In this document: positions 23,374-35,263 of the stretch, in pieces | How positions within the stretch are numbered: the first letter of the stretch is position 1 | How the letters are laid out: each line of letters starts with the position of its first letter | Program-made: the position numbers and the translations under genes | Assembly (NCBI RefSeq): GCF_026210795.1 | Contig: NC_089440.1 | Coordinates: 744,001 to 808,000, forward strand | DNA from: Rhizophagus irregularis | Taxonomy: Eukaryota; Glomeromycota; Glomeromycetes; Glomerales; Glomeraceae | Direction of reading: 5' to 3' | DNA: 64,000 nt | Notes under the pieces: generated by a model | Told to the model about the DNA's origin: nothing | The model's input: only the letters and a program-made list of their open reading frames with translations | Databases searched by the model: none

Positions 23374-23535
23374 ATGGCAAATGATGCGAATTTTTTTCAT
23401 TCACTAGCTATTGGGCAAGTTTCACCTGAAGCTTTTATTAATAAAGATTATCATAAATTTTTATTAAAAACAAAAGTAGGAGAGATTCCGTTAGAGGAGA
23501 ATTTTTTGATGTTAATATATAATAAATATATATAA
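23374..23535 (+). CDS. Small unrecognised protein, 53 residues (possibly a gene fragment)
   Basis: ATG at 23374, stop at 23533-23535. The product has normal protein character: MANDANFFHSLAIGQVSPEA, then INKDYHKFLLKTKVGEIPLE, ending in LMLIYNKYI. A TATA-like TCTATATATC lies at about 23305-23315. It may be a complete small protein or the first exon of a longer decayed gene, since coding-like segments also occur at 23955-24170 and 24589-24741 on the same strand. Family unknown. Confidence 0.4.
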   Translation: MANDANFFHSLAIGQVSPEAFINKDYHKFLLKTKVGEIPLEENFLMLIYNKYI

Positions 23536-23954
23536 AAAAAATTTTTGGTTCAAAAAAATTTTTTACAACCAACCGGTGTCACATGACTAAAAAAATGGAT
23601 TTTTTTTTCTTTTTTGTAACATTTATATGATCCATGAGAAACGAAAAATTTATTTACTTAGCCTTATAATAAGAATAATAAAACTTTGCTGGTAAATTAT
23701 GCATGATGCATTTTAACGCCATTTGATTTTGTTCTAAATAAGGCAACAATAGTCATTTTAATTTTAAAACTTCTAACAAAGGAAAAAAAGAATTGATTTT
23801 TTCTTTGTTAAAAAAATAATCCATTCATTATATTTGATGTATTTATTATGTATTATTATTTTCAATTGTCTTATAATAAACATAAAAGTTAAACTTATTC
23901 TATTTTTGTCATTATAATTGTCGGAGTCATTAATACCTTTTTTTTTTTTTTAAG

Positions 23955-24170
23955 GTGGCTGTGAATCATTTTATCACGCTATTTTTATGTGCAACATCGG
24001 GAATTCGGAAATTTCAATCCCTTTTAAACGTAATGTTGATCGTAGAAATTAGAAATTTATTTGTTCAACAAAGTTATGTTATTTCTGATTCCGATAAAAA
24101 ATCGGAATTATTTTTTTTTATTATGTATTCTGAAATGAATTACGAGTTACGTAATTTATTTAATTCGTGA
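23955..24170 (+). pseudogene. Weak coding-like segment
   Basis: A 71-codon frame follows a poly-T/AAG sequence that could be a 3' splice site. The translation contains SDSDKKSELFFFIMYSEMNY near its end. It lies between two other coding-like segments on the same strand, so it might be an internal part of one decayed multi-exon gene. Evidence is thin. Confidence 0.2.
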
Positions 24171-24588
24171 CCACTTTGTATATTTTTAAAATTCCATTTA
24201 CAAATGATAAATTTATAAAATTTCAAAAATTTATAGAACATTGTGTTGAATCAATAGTAAAACTAAAAAAAGAATCTTTTTTCTTTTTGGTCCAGTAGCG
24301 AAATAGGATAGAAATCGCTAATTTTGATTGGTTAATTTTTGGATTTTTTTTTGCTCCTCCAAAAAAAAAAAATTACTTCTTGAATTTATTAGCCTTTTCA
24401 TTTCCGTTCGCCCTAATAAAAAATTTTTCAGAAAAATGATCACGTGTCTGAGTTTCTTCGGAATAAAAAACTAGAAAAATGATCATTTATCGGTGGTTTT
24501 TCCAGATTTTTTTTTATAGGGTCGGTTGCATTTTCAGTCGGGCCTTGTATAAAATTTTTGGATTTTTTTTAGGTCGAACACGTACTAA

Positions 24589-24741
24589 AAATTTTATTCA
24601 ACATTGCTGCGCCACAAAAAATATTATTCTTGGGTAGGATCCTCAGGTAACTTGTTTTATTACATTTGTTGGCATCATGGTGCCATTTGTACAGGTGGTA
24701 ATGTAAGAGCTGGTTGGTTTTGGAATGATTTAAAAAATTAG
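24589..24741 (+). pseudogene. Orphan C-terminal coding fragment
   Basis: The frame is open from after a TAA at 24586-24588 to a TAG at 24739-24741, with strong protein character: STLLRHKKYYSWVGSSGN, then LFYYICWHHGAICTGG, then VRAGWFWNDLKN. It is rich in Trp, His and Gly and has no ATG, so it looks like the 3' end of a gene whose 5' part is gone or lies in an unidentified exon. A TTTTTTTTAG acceptor-like site lies at about 24563-24572. Not recognised. Confidence 0.35.
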
Positions 24742-25751
24742 TTTATTGAATAGAGGAGAAGACAGTTAAAAAAGGGAATGAGAATAGAAGAAGATAAGAA
24801 AATGGTCTTTCTTAATACATATTTGTATTAAGATGAGTCTTGATTAACTGTGAATGTATGACAATATGTATTAAATAATTTAATATCTTTACCGTTTTAT
24901 GATTTATCGTATATTGTGAGGTCATTTAGTCGTTACTTCGTGTATTGATAAAAAATAATAGTACTCATTTTGTAAAGAAAGATACTAAGATCTGTATAAA
25001 AGCTCACTTTTTAAATTTCATCTATTATCTATTTTAATTTTAGAATTCATTAATTGCCAATAAAAATAATTAATATTCGGTATATTAATCTGATTATCTG
25101 TAAAGTGTAAATCGAGAGTAATTTAAAGATACAACCGCAATTTTACTTTATTTATTAAAAGGTGCAATAAAGAATTGTAATAATTAGGCGCACAAGTAGT
25201 AGATTTCGCATTAGTGATTTTAAATTAAAATACTGTATATGATAATTCCAACATATTAGCTGTTAAATAATTGTCTGATTGTATTGTAATATGACGTAAA
25301 TTATCTACACGTCATTTTTTATGAAATTATTTTAACTAAATTTAGTCTTTTAACGACTAATATAAAAATTATAAATGTTCAATTGCTAACTATATAAAGG
25401 TTAGCCTTTTAATTTGCTCACGTTGAATTTTGTATTATACTATTTCCTGTTATTATTTATAAAAAAAGTTGAATTGCAGTTCATCATATTTTAAAGAAAA
25501 TTTCATTGAATGCTTTATTATTAGAGACTGAAAGATCTATCCATGTAAATATCAATACTGGTAATTTATAAAGAAAAATTATAAGTATATATTAATATTT
25601 ATCGTCAAATTGATTTAATTTTTATTTAATATATTTTTTAAAACTAAAAGATGGCAAGTTTATTTGAAGTATAATAAGTTATTCAATATCCAAATAACTC
25701 AATATATTTAATAGAATTCTATTAACCTACATTATGTAAATATGAATTTAT
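24742..25751. other. Intergenic stretch, nothing recognised
   Basis: AT-rich, no supported gene, RNA or repeat. It is the 3' flank of the minus-strand BTB-TLDc gene. Confidence 0.5.
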
Positions 25752-27239
25752 TTATTTTTTAATGACTTCAAAAACTTCATAATCATCTATAGGGAATATT
25801 CCTCCCGGAATACCATCAATTTTAGGATAAGAATTTGATGGAAAGCTGTAGCACTGACCATCATTGCGACATATTAAGTCTGAACCTTGACCAAATCCTG
25901 GACCATATGGAGCTAAATTTCTTATGGAATAATTATCACCGTTACTGTAACTTACTTTTGCACTTTTTGTATCTATCCCATCAGTAAATAAGTATATAAA
26001 ACTATCGTTTGTAGATTTAACTTGATTTGTTGAAATCCAAATGAGTGGATTATACCCCCCAACTATTTTTTCTGAATTTGAGATTTTTACTACGACTATG
26101 GTGGGCCCCTTGTTATCGCATTTAGCATGATATGTTGCTGGTGTATTACTATCTCTACTAACACGATAAAGTAAATCAAAATTATAAGGAATATTCTTCA
26201 TGTTATAATGTAGTAAATTATTTTTCTTATCAATCCAACTAGCAAAAACAGCAAAATGATGATTCTTAATTAAAATTGAATCATAATCACAAATATGCTT
26301 TGATATTCTAGGAGGCTGAATTTCGACAATATTTGGTTTCCTATTCGGTGCAATATAAAATTTCACCAGGTCTTTAGCTAAATCTTTTGGTAATAATTTT
26401 TTAAAAGGATATATTTTATCAAGAAAATCATCTGAAGAAATATGATAAAATCTTACTAATGGAATAAATCCATGAAGAGTTCTCTCCATAATTGTAATAT
26501 CCTCCTTGTTCCATTTTGTGATATCTTTTGAAATAGAAGGATTTTGGGCAAGACCCCATTTTAATAAACTATCCCAAATGAAAATTTCGTCCAATCCTAA
26601 ATCATCTTTCTCTAAAAGTAATTTTAATAAGGGTGCTTTTAAACTAGTAAATTTATCAGATTCAAACAATATTTTTGGTTCTTGACAAATTTTTTCAAGA
26701 CAATAATTCCACAAATCCGTGAATGATTCATGTTGATAAACTGCTTCAAGAATTCCTCTAGGATCCTGCTGTAAAAACTCATCTTGATTTTTGATCAAAT
26801 AGTTTTGAATATAAGAGATTAAAGATTGAATATTAAGCTCATCCACCACAATCAAAAGTTTTAACACTTCAGGACCTTGTAATTCCTTCAAATCAATTTT
26901 TCCACAATAAATAAATCTAAATAATTAAAAAAAATATTTATTACGACGCTTATTTTTTAAAAAAATTTATCACTATATACATTACCTTAGAATAATTTTA
27001 AATAATTGAGGTGAAACGTTAGGTTTCTTAAAAATAAATTTTCCATCCTTTTTTTCAGCCCATTCATGAGAGAATGCAGTATTAAAATATTGTGACCTTG
27101 TACATAAAATATTTGAATGCGCATGTAATTCTTTTATATTTTCATTTTCACCAGCGTAGATAATAACGTCATATCCTTTTTCAGTTGTAAGCAATTTTTC
27201 CAAATCGTTAACAACTTCTTGAAAAAATTCTTGAGACAT
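25752..27239 (-). CDS. BTB-BACK-TLDc domain protein (two exons)
   Basis: Coding sequence is complement(25752..26916, 26986..27239), 472 residues. The 69-nt intron at 26917-26985 splits an Arg codon in phase 2. I chose the ATG at 27239 (MSQEFFQEVVNDLEKLLTTE) over the in-frame ATG at 27278 because exon 1 is then 254 nt, as in paralogs. The BTB core is GYDVIIYAGENENIKELHAHS. BACK has IWDSLLKWGLAQNPSISKDI. TLDc has LLYRVSRDSN, KCDNKGPTIVVVKIS, VSYSNGDNYSIRNLAPYG and DDYEVFEVIKK. It pairs best with the gene at 61569: both share TTEKGYDVII/TTEIGYDVII and the SYSNGD-SIRN variant of TLDc. The exact promoter motif of the other genes is not found; only a partial CATATGA-type match occurs. Confidence 0.9.
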
Positions 27240-28475
27240 TTTTAATAAAAGAAAAAAGAATTTTATTTCAATGAACAAATGAATATTATTTCGGACATTT
27301 ATTTATTCCTAACTTGATTTTTGTACGACTGTGATTGAACTTCGGGTAATAATTTGACCGAAATGAAATGATTTTCATATGATAGATAATCACATGGAGG
27401 AGTAAGTATATCGATATGCTTTTTACTGTCAATTACTTTAATTCTTTTTCTTACGATTGATTTATTAATTTTACATTTTACCTCTAATAGAGAACTAGAG
27501 ATCAGATGAAATATGAAATCCGCGAATATGGTATCTTTTTTTTTTAGCTACCCGTTTTATACTCATAAATTCAAGAAATAAAATGGTAATATTTCTTTTC
27601 AAAAAATATAATTTCTTAAAGCGCTACACATGTTATAAGATTCTTCGTGATTTTGCTCGTTGGACTTTATTTAAACTAATAGTTTCATTATATTTTCAAA
27701 TATAAGAAATGAGAAAAAAAATGTAAGATTATTTTGTCATTTTCTTAACTTATTTCAACTATTTATTAATATTCTAAGAATAATTTTTTTAAATATAAAT
27801 ATATTTATTATATAATAATTCATAAACAGCTAAATTGATAAATTGTGTATAGAATAAGTGTATATGCTATCATTCCCGACTCTAATATCAAATGTCGGAC
27901 TACTATGCGAATAACATGTTCATCATCATTATTACTATTTTTAGGGACCTAAGAAATAATAAATGATTATATGATATTATAAAAATCTTTTATTATGAAT
28001 TATACCAAAATATGAAATTCTTGAAATTATTTAATAAAAAGTCAGTCTCAATAATCTAATTAAATAGTGGACATGAAGAAATTTAGGCATTTCATCAATT
28101 CTACATAAAATATTTAAATTTCCAATACCGGTATAGAATATTAATATTTACAATAATTATCGAAAAAAAATTCTTTTTATTCTTATTTGTTAAAATATTT
28201 ATTAAGATTACTTGATCGGTTGTTGTTTAAAAATGGGAAAGTTTGGATTTAAAAGGAGAACAGATGAAATTAAAATAAAATTTCAGTAACACTTTAATAA
28301 TCCACGTTCAAAATTCATAAAATTATAAAAATTACTAAAAAATATAATAATTTTTCCAAAACCGGAATATTTTTTTGGGATTTTTTTTTTATTATTTTCT
28401 ATTATTTATTAATTTAAAACTATTTTTTTCAGTTTGTTGAAACAAAATGATTTTTTCAAACATTTATTTTTTTAG
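27240..28475. other. Intergenic stretch, nothing recognised
   Basis: No gene, RNA or clear repeat. AT-rich throughout. Confidence 0.5.
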
Positions 28476-29110
28476 CTTTTGAATCAAAAATTTTATTTTA
28501 ATATTATCTTTTGGTTTTTTTGAACCAAAAGTTTTTTTTTTGAATAAATTTATTTATTGTTCTTTTGAATCAAAAATAGATTAATAATAGGTAAGAATTT
28601 TTTTTTGTTTATAAGGTTTCAGAATTTGAAAATTTTTTAAGGAGGTTTCCGTTTCAGTAATAGAAATATTATTTTACAAAGAATAATATTAAATAATGAT
28701 ATTAATTTTTAATAATATTAATTTATTATTAATATTATTTGTTTATTTTTTTTTCTTTATTTTTAAAATTTATTTCTTTTTTGGTTTAATTGAACCGAAT
28801 TATTTAGTTATTTTTATTAAATTTTAATAAACCAAATTATTTTTTAATATTATTTTCTTTTTGGTTTTTTGAACCAAATTATTTAATTATTTTTATTAAA
28901 TTTTAATTTACCAAATTATTTTTTTTCAGTTTTTTTAACTTAATTAATTTTTTTATGATTCTTTTTTTTTATTAAAAAATATTATTTTAAAAATATTCAT
29001 TTTTACTCCAGATTTTTTTTTTTATCTTTTTCAGAACCAGATTTTTTTTATTTTTTTTTTCTATTTTTTTTTTAATTTTTTTTTCATGTTTTTCTTTAGG
29101 ATCAGAAGAG
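28476..29110. repeat. T-rich low-complexity block with TTTGGTT-n-AACCAAA hairpin units
   Basis: The inverted word TTTTGGTT...GAACCAAA recurs at about 28508-28530, 28780-28797 and 28858-28875. The last two belong to a near-identical unit of about 78 bp repeated in tandem (from about 28780 and 28858), containing ATTTAATTATTTTTATTAAA. The rest is poly-T tracts up to 29100. Confidence 0.55.
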
Positions 29111-29148
29111 TTTTGGAACAGTTTCAGCACAGCATACAAAAGCGCCAT

Positions 29149-29179
29149 TTATATTTATATATATATATATATATATATT
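29149..29179. repeat. (TA)n microsatellite
   Basis: A run of alternating T and A about 28 bases long, beginning ATTTATATATA. Confidence 0.8.
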
Positions 29180-29650
29180 CTCCTTTAGTTCAGCACTCGG
29201 TAAGACACTGATTTATAATAAAGCTAAGTTAATCAAATATTGAATTCCCATATTTAGCGTGATTGTAAAAATTACACACGTGCTTTTTTATGATCGGATC
29301 TTCCTCCTTCCCTTTTTTTACAAACCGAGTAATTTTTATATTATTCGCGATATATGTTCGATACCTATTACAAAATTTGAAGTATTGAATTAATACATTA
29401 CCGATACCCGATCTTATAATTTTTAATTACGTTCAATCAATGTCGATATAATGTACACATCAAATTTTATGTATGACGATTGACGTAATAATAGAGCAAT
29501 TGTACTTTCGTTCAAATATTAATAAACAAAGAAAACTTTTTTTACAATATATATGGATATGGATATATATGTGTATATACCGAATTTTGAATTTACATAC
29601 AGTATATACATACAGTTATACAAAAAAGGTATTCTTTTTCATCAGCTCAA

Positions 29651-29760
29651 TCGGATACAATCTTATCCTAACTCCGATATTCCACATGTATAAACGATAT
29701 GCAAATCGGATACAATTTTACCTTAACTCCGAAAATTCCATATATAAACGACATGCAAAA
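29651..29760. repeat. 55-bp unit in two tandem copies
   Basis: TCGGATACAAT starts at 29651 and again at 29706. Both copies continue through TTA-C-TAACTCCGA and end with ATAAACGA-ATGCAAA. Confidence 0.6.
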
Positions 29761-30204
29761 AGTATCCATTCTTTAAAAAAAAATCCCCCTCTCAAAAAAA
29801 ATTTTTTTTTTAAAAAAAAACTTAACAAAGAAAAAAAAATTTTCTAAAAAATAAACCAATTATTTCAATTATTCTCAATTTTCTGTTCTTATTGATATTA
29901 AAGTTATCGAATCTTTTACACAATTTCCTTCACGGCTTCACCACGGCCATCGACTATTAACGAAAATGGTCTTGAATATTTCCAAAATTCTTTACATTAA
30001 ATCAAAATATAGAATGAGAAAGAATTTGCGATGCACCACCAGAGATACTAGAAATAATCATCCATTGGAAATTAAAAATGAAACAAACTTTAATTAAAAA
30101 AAAATCAATAAATTCATGAAAAATTTTAAGATTAAAAAATACGAAAAAAAATTATAAAAAAAATTATGAAAATTATGAAAATTAAAAAAATAACATTAAA
30201 TTAA

Positions 30205-30654
30205 ATGTCCTTTGACGTAAAGAACAAAAATAATTTGAATTTATACAAAATTCTTATTATGATGTCATCAATGTCATCATCACATTTGATGTTTCGTATA
30301 TATGAAAAAGACAGTTTCTATAGAGCTATGACGAATCTTATTCCTATGTTTGTGTATATTGATTTGGATATACTAAAATATATAACACCAAACATCACAT
30401 GGAAAGGGAAACCTTTTGTCTATAGAAATTGTTATCTCACTAAAAAATTAGTTCTTTACGTCTTGCACCTCTTCAATATTTAACCTATAAATTCATCTGC
30501 AAGAGGTTATTTGCAACGATCATTCCCATTTCATAACAGTGATGCACAAAGACATCTTCCAATAGATGTCAATAGATCAAGTAAATTATGGGAATGGTTT
30601 ACGCAAACCGGTTGGTTAAAAATCATTTCCAATGAGATAATCAATTTATTATGA
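30205..30654 (+). pseudogene. Degraded unrecognised gene with in-frame stop
   Basis: A 92-codon frame from the ATG at 30205 ends in TAA (30481-30483). The same frame then stays open for another 56 codons to TGA at 30652-30654. The second part has good protein character: SSARGYLQRSFPFHNSDAQR, then HLPIDVNRSSKLWEWFTQTG, then WLKIISNEIINLL. Just before the stop an alternative frame reads LAPLQYLTYKF, so an indel may also be involved. The sequence is therefore either a pseudogene or a gene with an undetected small intron. Family not recognised. Confidence 0.4.
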
Positions 30655-31162
30655 ATTTACTATGTTTTTTTTTCTTTTTGAATTTATAGAATTTCATTGT
30701 AATAGTTTTCAATCAGAACGCTAAAAGTTTATAAAAGTTAATATTTAAGGAAATTTTTTTTTACAATAGATTTCGTAAAAATGTGACTATCCTATAAAAA
30801 TTTTTTATCATATGTCAGAGTTTTTTAAGAATATAAACTAGAAAAATGATCATTTATCAGAAAATTTTTTATAGGGTTACAGTAAAAATATTATAATATA
30901 TAAAATATAATAATAAAATAAGTTATTAATTTCACCATTTTCTTTATTTTAATTGTGATGATTTATCTCAAATTCTTTAATTTAAGCTGAATTTTTTTGA
31001 CTTCTACCTATGACAATTGTACGTTACGAATATTACAAAATTGGTTGCTTCATACCGACAAAAATGTTCAATTATTTATGTATAAAAAAAAAATTCATAA
31101 AAAAAACTTCAAAGAAATTAGTATTCTGGAATTATGTTTCAGTCATTTCACTGTCCTATTTT
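30655..31162. other. Intergenic stretch, nothing recognised
   Basis: AT-rich, no supported feature. Confidence 0.4.
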
Positions 31163-31412
31163 GGGTCGCATTCATTTCACCGACAGGGTCATTTCGCCGA
31201 CAAATGTTTCACCGACAATCGTCTCACCGACAAGGGAATTTAGGATTAGGTAAGAAAATTAGGATGTGGATTAGGAATTTGGGTTGGGATTAGGATTAGG
31301 ATAAGGTTAGGATTAGTGGATTAGGATTTCAAAATTGTCGGTGAAATGACTGTAACGTCCGTTGGTAAGATAATTTTCGGTGAAATGATTGTTGGTGAAA
31401 TGAGCCAGACCC
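31163..31412. mobile_element. Fold-back element with TTAGG-like core
   Basis: The left arm (31163 to about 31233) is made of CATTTCACCGACA words and the right arm (about 31335-31412) of the reverse complement TGTCGGTGAAATG. The tips read GGGTC-GCATTCATTTCACC and, in reverse complement, GGGTCTGGCTCATTTCACC. The loop (about 31237-31330) is a degenerate array of TTAGGA/GATTAGG units. I find no convincing target duplication. The arm words match those of the element at 11873-12442. Confidence 0.55.
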
Positions 31413-34080
31413 CTGTTTTTCTTTAAATGTTAAATGTTTACAGATAACACTCGGCTCTTATAATTATCTTTTCTTGTATTATACCATTCTTCATAATTCA
31501 GATTGTCCAAGATGGAAGTTTAGGATTCATATGACATAATCTGTCATGTGATTTGCTTTATGCTTTAATAAATACTTTTTATTTTTTACATCTTCGTATT
31601 CATCGCTCACTGACAGTTATTTCGCAAGATCGGCAAAAAAATCTTATTCCATAAAAGCAATCAATATATTTTGTAAAACTATTAAGGAATTAAACATAAC
31701 GTCATACCAGATATGTGCTACCTCCTTCTCTGTTTCATTTGTACCATTTTAGAACTTTGAATATTTGTTAATTTTCGTTAACATGTACACAAAAAAAAAA
31801 ATGTTCAAATTAAATTGAAATTTTATTGTCATTAAAACAATTTTTATATATTATTGCGGATTATCAATTCATCCGTCATTCAAATTCATCCATATTTTTT
31901 TTGTTCGAATCGGATAACGAATGTTCAAGATCGTAAACATTATTTGTAATTTTATATTATTAATCAAAAAAGAAGATTATAAATCAAAAATATGAATATT
32001 ATTAATAATTAAGTTTTTGATTGAAACAATAGAAAGTAAAAATAAGGTCGAAATATAGAATTTCATCTTACGGATATAACGGCTGAGGAGTACCAAATTT
32101 GTAAATTCATTTAAACAATTTGTAAATAAAGATATCATAAAGATAATTTTATAATTAAGATAATTATAGAAATGTTGAACATAAAATAATCTTTTATCAT
32201 GTAAAATATTTAAACATGAAATTATATCGTTTCAGAAAATATGGTTAAATTAAAAAAAAATTTCATTTTTTCTCATGAAAACACCAAAAAAGTTATAATT
32301 ATAATTACTAAATTTCTAAATTAATGCTTCTTTTGGAAGAACAATACAATTTAAACTTGTAATATTTTAAAATAATAATTAGTATAAATAAAATATTATT
32401 ATTTGTGTTATTCAAATGATTTTATAAATATTTTGTAATCAATTACTAAATTGGATTTGATCTGAAAAAAGAATTTTAATTTTATTGGTTTATCAAACGT
32501 TTTTGTGTAATTTTTAAGTTTTTCTGTCATTAAATAAGGTTCATGATCATATTACTTTTTATTTGTTTTTTTTTTAAAAAAAAAAAATTTGAAACGCTAA
32601 TAAAAAATAAATATGTTTAAAAAAGTGGGTTAGATTTTCCTATCAAAACCCTAAAATAATTATGTAACGGTAACACACCCTCCTTTCAAAAAAAGTAAAT
32701 TCCACTAAGATAATAACTTTGAACCAATTGCATGATAAAATAAACACAGTACTTACCTTAAAAGTATTGGTCTAATAATTCAAAATCTAAGGTACAGATA
32801 TTAAAAGATATTAAGCTGCTAAATATCTTTAGGAAAAGCGTATACCACAATTTTTATGATGTAATATATAACGCAATTGTAAGAATTGTTATAAAAAGTG
32901 TTCAAATTTTTTAATTATCCAAATTATAAATATTCAAAAAAAAAAAAAAAAAAAAAATTTTAATGACATTCTTTTCATTTACATTCACATCATGATATCG
33001 TTGGTAGAAAAGATACGATAAAATTAAATAATTTTAACGTTTAATATACACTTTATATATACACGAAAGAAAAATAATTCCGATTTTAAAATTCACTCTA
33101 TGAAGAAAGAAAACGTTTTTTTTTTTTAAGAATTCTTTTATAATAAAAAAAAATATCGGCGACAAATAATAAGATGATCTTATTTGACGGTGAAAGTGTC
33201 GAAGAGCATTTGTTAAACTGAAATGAAATAACATATGCCTGTATTCAAATTACTTCCAGCTAATAATCTAAAAAAAAGAAACATTATTATTTGAGGGAGG
33301 CGATGAGATAATAATTTCGTTGACTTTTGGCGCCCGTCCGTGAGTCTATAACAAGATAATCCAAGAAGGCGGTAGACACAACTTTAAGAGCAAAGTTACA
33401 AAAACGGACCTGGAACTTTTATATCTTTCATAGTTTCAGAAAAAGAGGCGGTTATTGATTTTTATTATATTTACTTTATACAATTATTTACTTTATACAA
33501 TAATAGTCGATGGAAATTTTTTGATAATATGTAAATACTATGATGTAAATGATACAAGTAGCAAATTTCCTTTTCCCCTTCGCTTAAATAATTTTTGTTC
33601 TCTTTGTAAAAAAAAAATTATATTTTTAATAATGAATCGTGTTTTATTTAATTAAATCTTGACGGCAAATATTACGATATTACACACAACAGACAGTATG
33701 AATTTAATGACGTAATTCTGAAAGAAAAATATTTTTCTCTAATAAAAATTTAATGCAAATATTCAATCAAATAAAGCTACTCTAAATAATAAAAAGTTCT
33801 CATAATCCTCATTAATTTCATTTGATTTTATAAATGTTTTCTTAAACCAGGAATTTAAACTTAAACGATCCCAATTTTTAAAATTGCAGATCATCTCGCA
33901 ATTATGAAAAACGAAATAAAAATTTTCCTAAATCCAAGTTGTAGTGTTACGATCCGTCTATTCTCCATCCAGAAATATAGTGCGGGTAACTGTCATCTGT
34001 ACCTGCCAGTATTAAATCTGTCGAATTTCTGCGGATCACGTGCATGATCCTTAATAAAATTGAATAATTCTTCAAGGAGT
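31413..34080. other. Long gene-free AT-rich stretch
   Basis: No gene supported. It includes an A-run near 32938-32958, and a somewhat GC-richer patch at about 33295-33415 with no recognisable RNA fold or protein frame. The open frames at 33034-33234 and 33455-33655 lack protein character. Confidence 0.45.
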
Positions 34081-34305
34081 AATTCATAAGAAGCAACTAA
34101 TCCTATCCTGGCTTGGTCGGAGTCCCGGGTAGTTTTCTTTTTAATTCCAGTAAAGGTCCGCTCCAGGGATTTTTATCGTTGTTTGGACGAAGTTTTATAA
34201 TGGTTTCCAATATTTTATTCGTTAGAATAGTGATGTGATTTTCATTGTATTTCTCCTTACTCTACATAAAATAAATAAATAAATAAATTCATAAGAAGCA
34301 ACTAA
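34081..34305 (+). mobile_element. SINE-like retroposon with 20-bp target-site duplication
   Basis: The 20-mer AATTCATAAGAAGCAACTAA occurs at 34081-34100 and again, identical, at 34286-34305, flanking a 185-bp body (34101-34285). The body starts TCCTATCCTGGCTTGGTCGG and ends in a simple (AAAT)n tail. TGGCTTGGTCGG (34109-34120) resembles a pol III A box (TGGCNNAGTGG) and GGTCCGCTCC (34155-34164) a B box (GGTTCGANNCC), 46 bp apart. A long target duplication, an A-rich tail and internal A/B boxes are the marks of a tRNA-derived SINE. No second copy is visible in this window. Confidence 0.75.
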
Positions 34306-34443
34306 AAGTCCAAAAAATATCTTCGCCTATTTTCTAATTCAAGTTAAAAAAAATAATAATAAAATAATTGTAAATTATGATTACCAACTTGAAATAATTT
34401 AATTAAATTATATGGATTCCATCTGAAACACTTGAAAGTTGAA

Positions 34444-34497
34444 ATGGGTAAGTATATTGGGAGTGGCGGATTTAGTAGTATTTATTCAGAAAATTAG
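34444..34497 (+). pseudogene. Fragment of a protein kinase glycine-rich loop
   Basis: The frame ATG to TAG encodes MGKYIGSGGFSSIYSEN. GSGGFSSIYS is the glycine-rich nucleotide-binding loop of TKL-type kinases, but the frame stops straight after it and no catalytic sequence follows. It is a relic of a kinase gene, near a full kinase gene on the other strand. Confidence 0.45.
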
Positions 34498-35263
34498 TTC
34501 GTAAATAATGAGAATTAATTAAATTCAAGCGCTTTGTATTCCGACGCTTAAGCGCTTTAATAAAGTAATAAATTTTCAATTTTGTAAAACAAAAAAAAAA
34601 GTGCCACGTATATCACAGCGTTTCTTATACCGTTAACGGTGGATGAGTCGAAATTTGTTGTTGCATATTTCACCAAGTTTATAAATATTTGTTTAATTCA
34701 TTTAAAAAACAATAAATTGTATTTCTTAAAAATAAAAAATAAATGATATTTATTATAAATTGATATAATATATATAATATACTTAAAAAAAGCCTGATAT
34801 ATGATTTTTTCTACTACAAAAATTTAACCTTTGTGAATATACTGTAAACCCTTAGTTTACCCAGTAGTTTTAATACGTTTTCCTACTTTTTTTAAAATGA
34901 AAAAGAAAAATATTAACATCAAAAAAAAAGAATAAAAATAAAAATAAACATCATCATCAAGCCAAATTAATATTTACCACTATCGTCATATGTTTCAAGG
35001 TTTAATTCTTCAATGTTTCGCTTTTTTAAAGAGGTTGAATTTTGAATTGTTAAATTTTTTGATGATAAACTAAATAATAATTAATATTAATTAACCAGTA
35101 CGTGGTACAATACATTTAAAAACATAACTGATAATTGCAAATACCTTTCAATGTCTATTATTATATCAAGCTCTTCTTCTTTCGAAATATAATTGTAATC
35201 TAAATAAAATTCATTTTAAAGATTACTTAATATAGTATTTTTAGTTACAATTAATTTAATTAA
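34498..35263. other. Spacer, nothing recognised
   Basis: AT-rich 3' flank of the kinase gene; no supported feature. Confidence 0.45.

Noticed and set aside
29473-29847. 124-codon frame rich in Tyr, Lys and Phe
   Set aside because: It runs through AT microsatellite, a 55-bp tandem repeat and poly-A tracts; composition explains it.
30997-31293. 98-codon frame
   Set aside because: It overlaps the arms and loop of the fold-back element and is a by-product of its repeats.
31237-31330. TTAGG-like array as a chromosome end
   Set aside because: The units are degenerate TTAGGA rather than perfect TTAGGG, and the array sits inside a palindromic element with ordinary sequence on both sides.
33295-33415. 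GC-richer patch as a structured RNA gene
   Set aside because: No convincing stem pattern, C/D box or pol III boxes could be found by eye.
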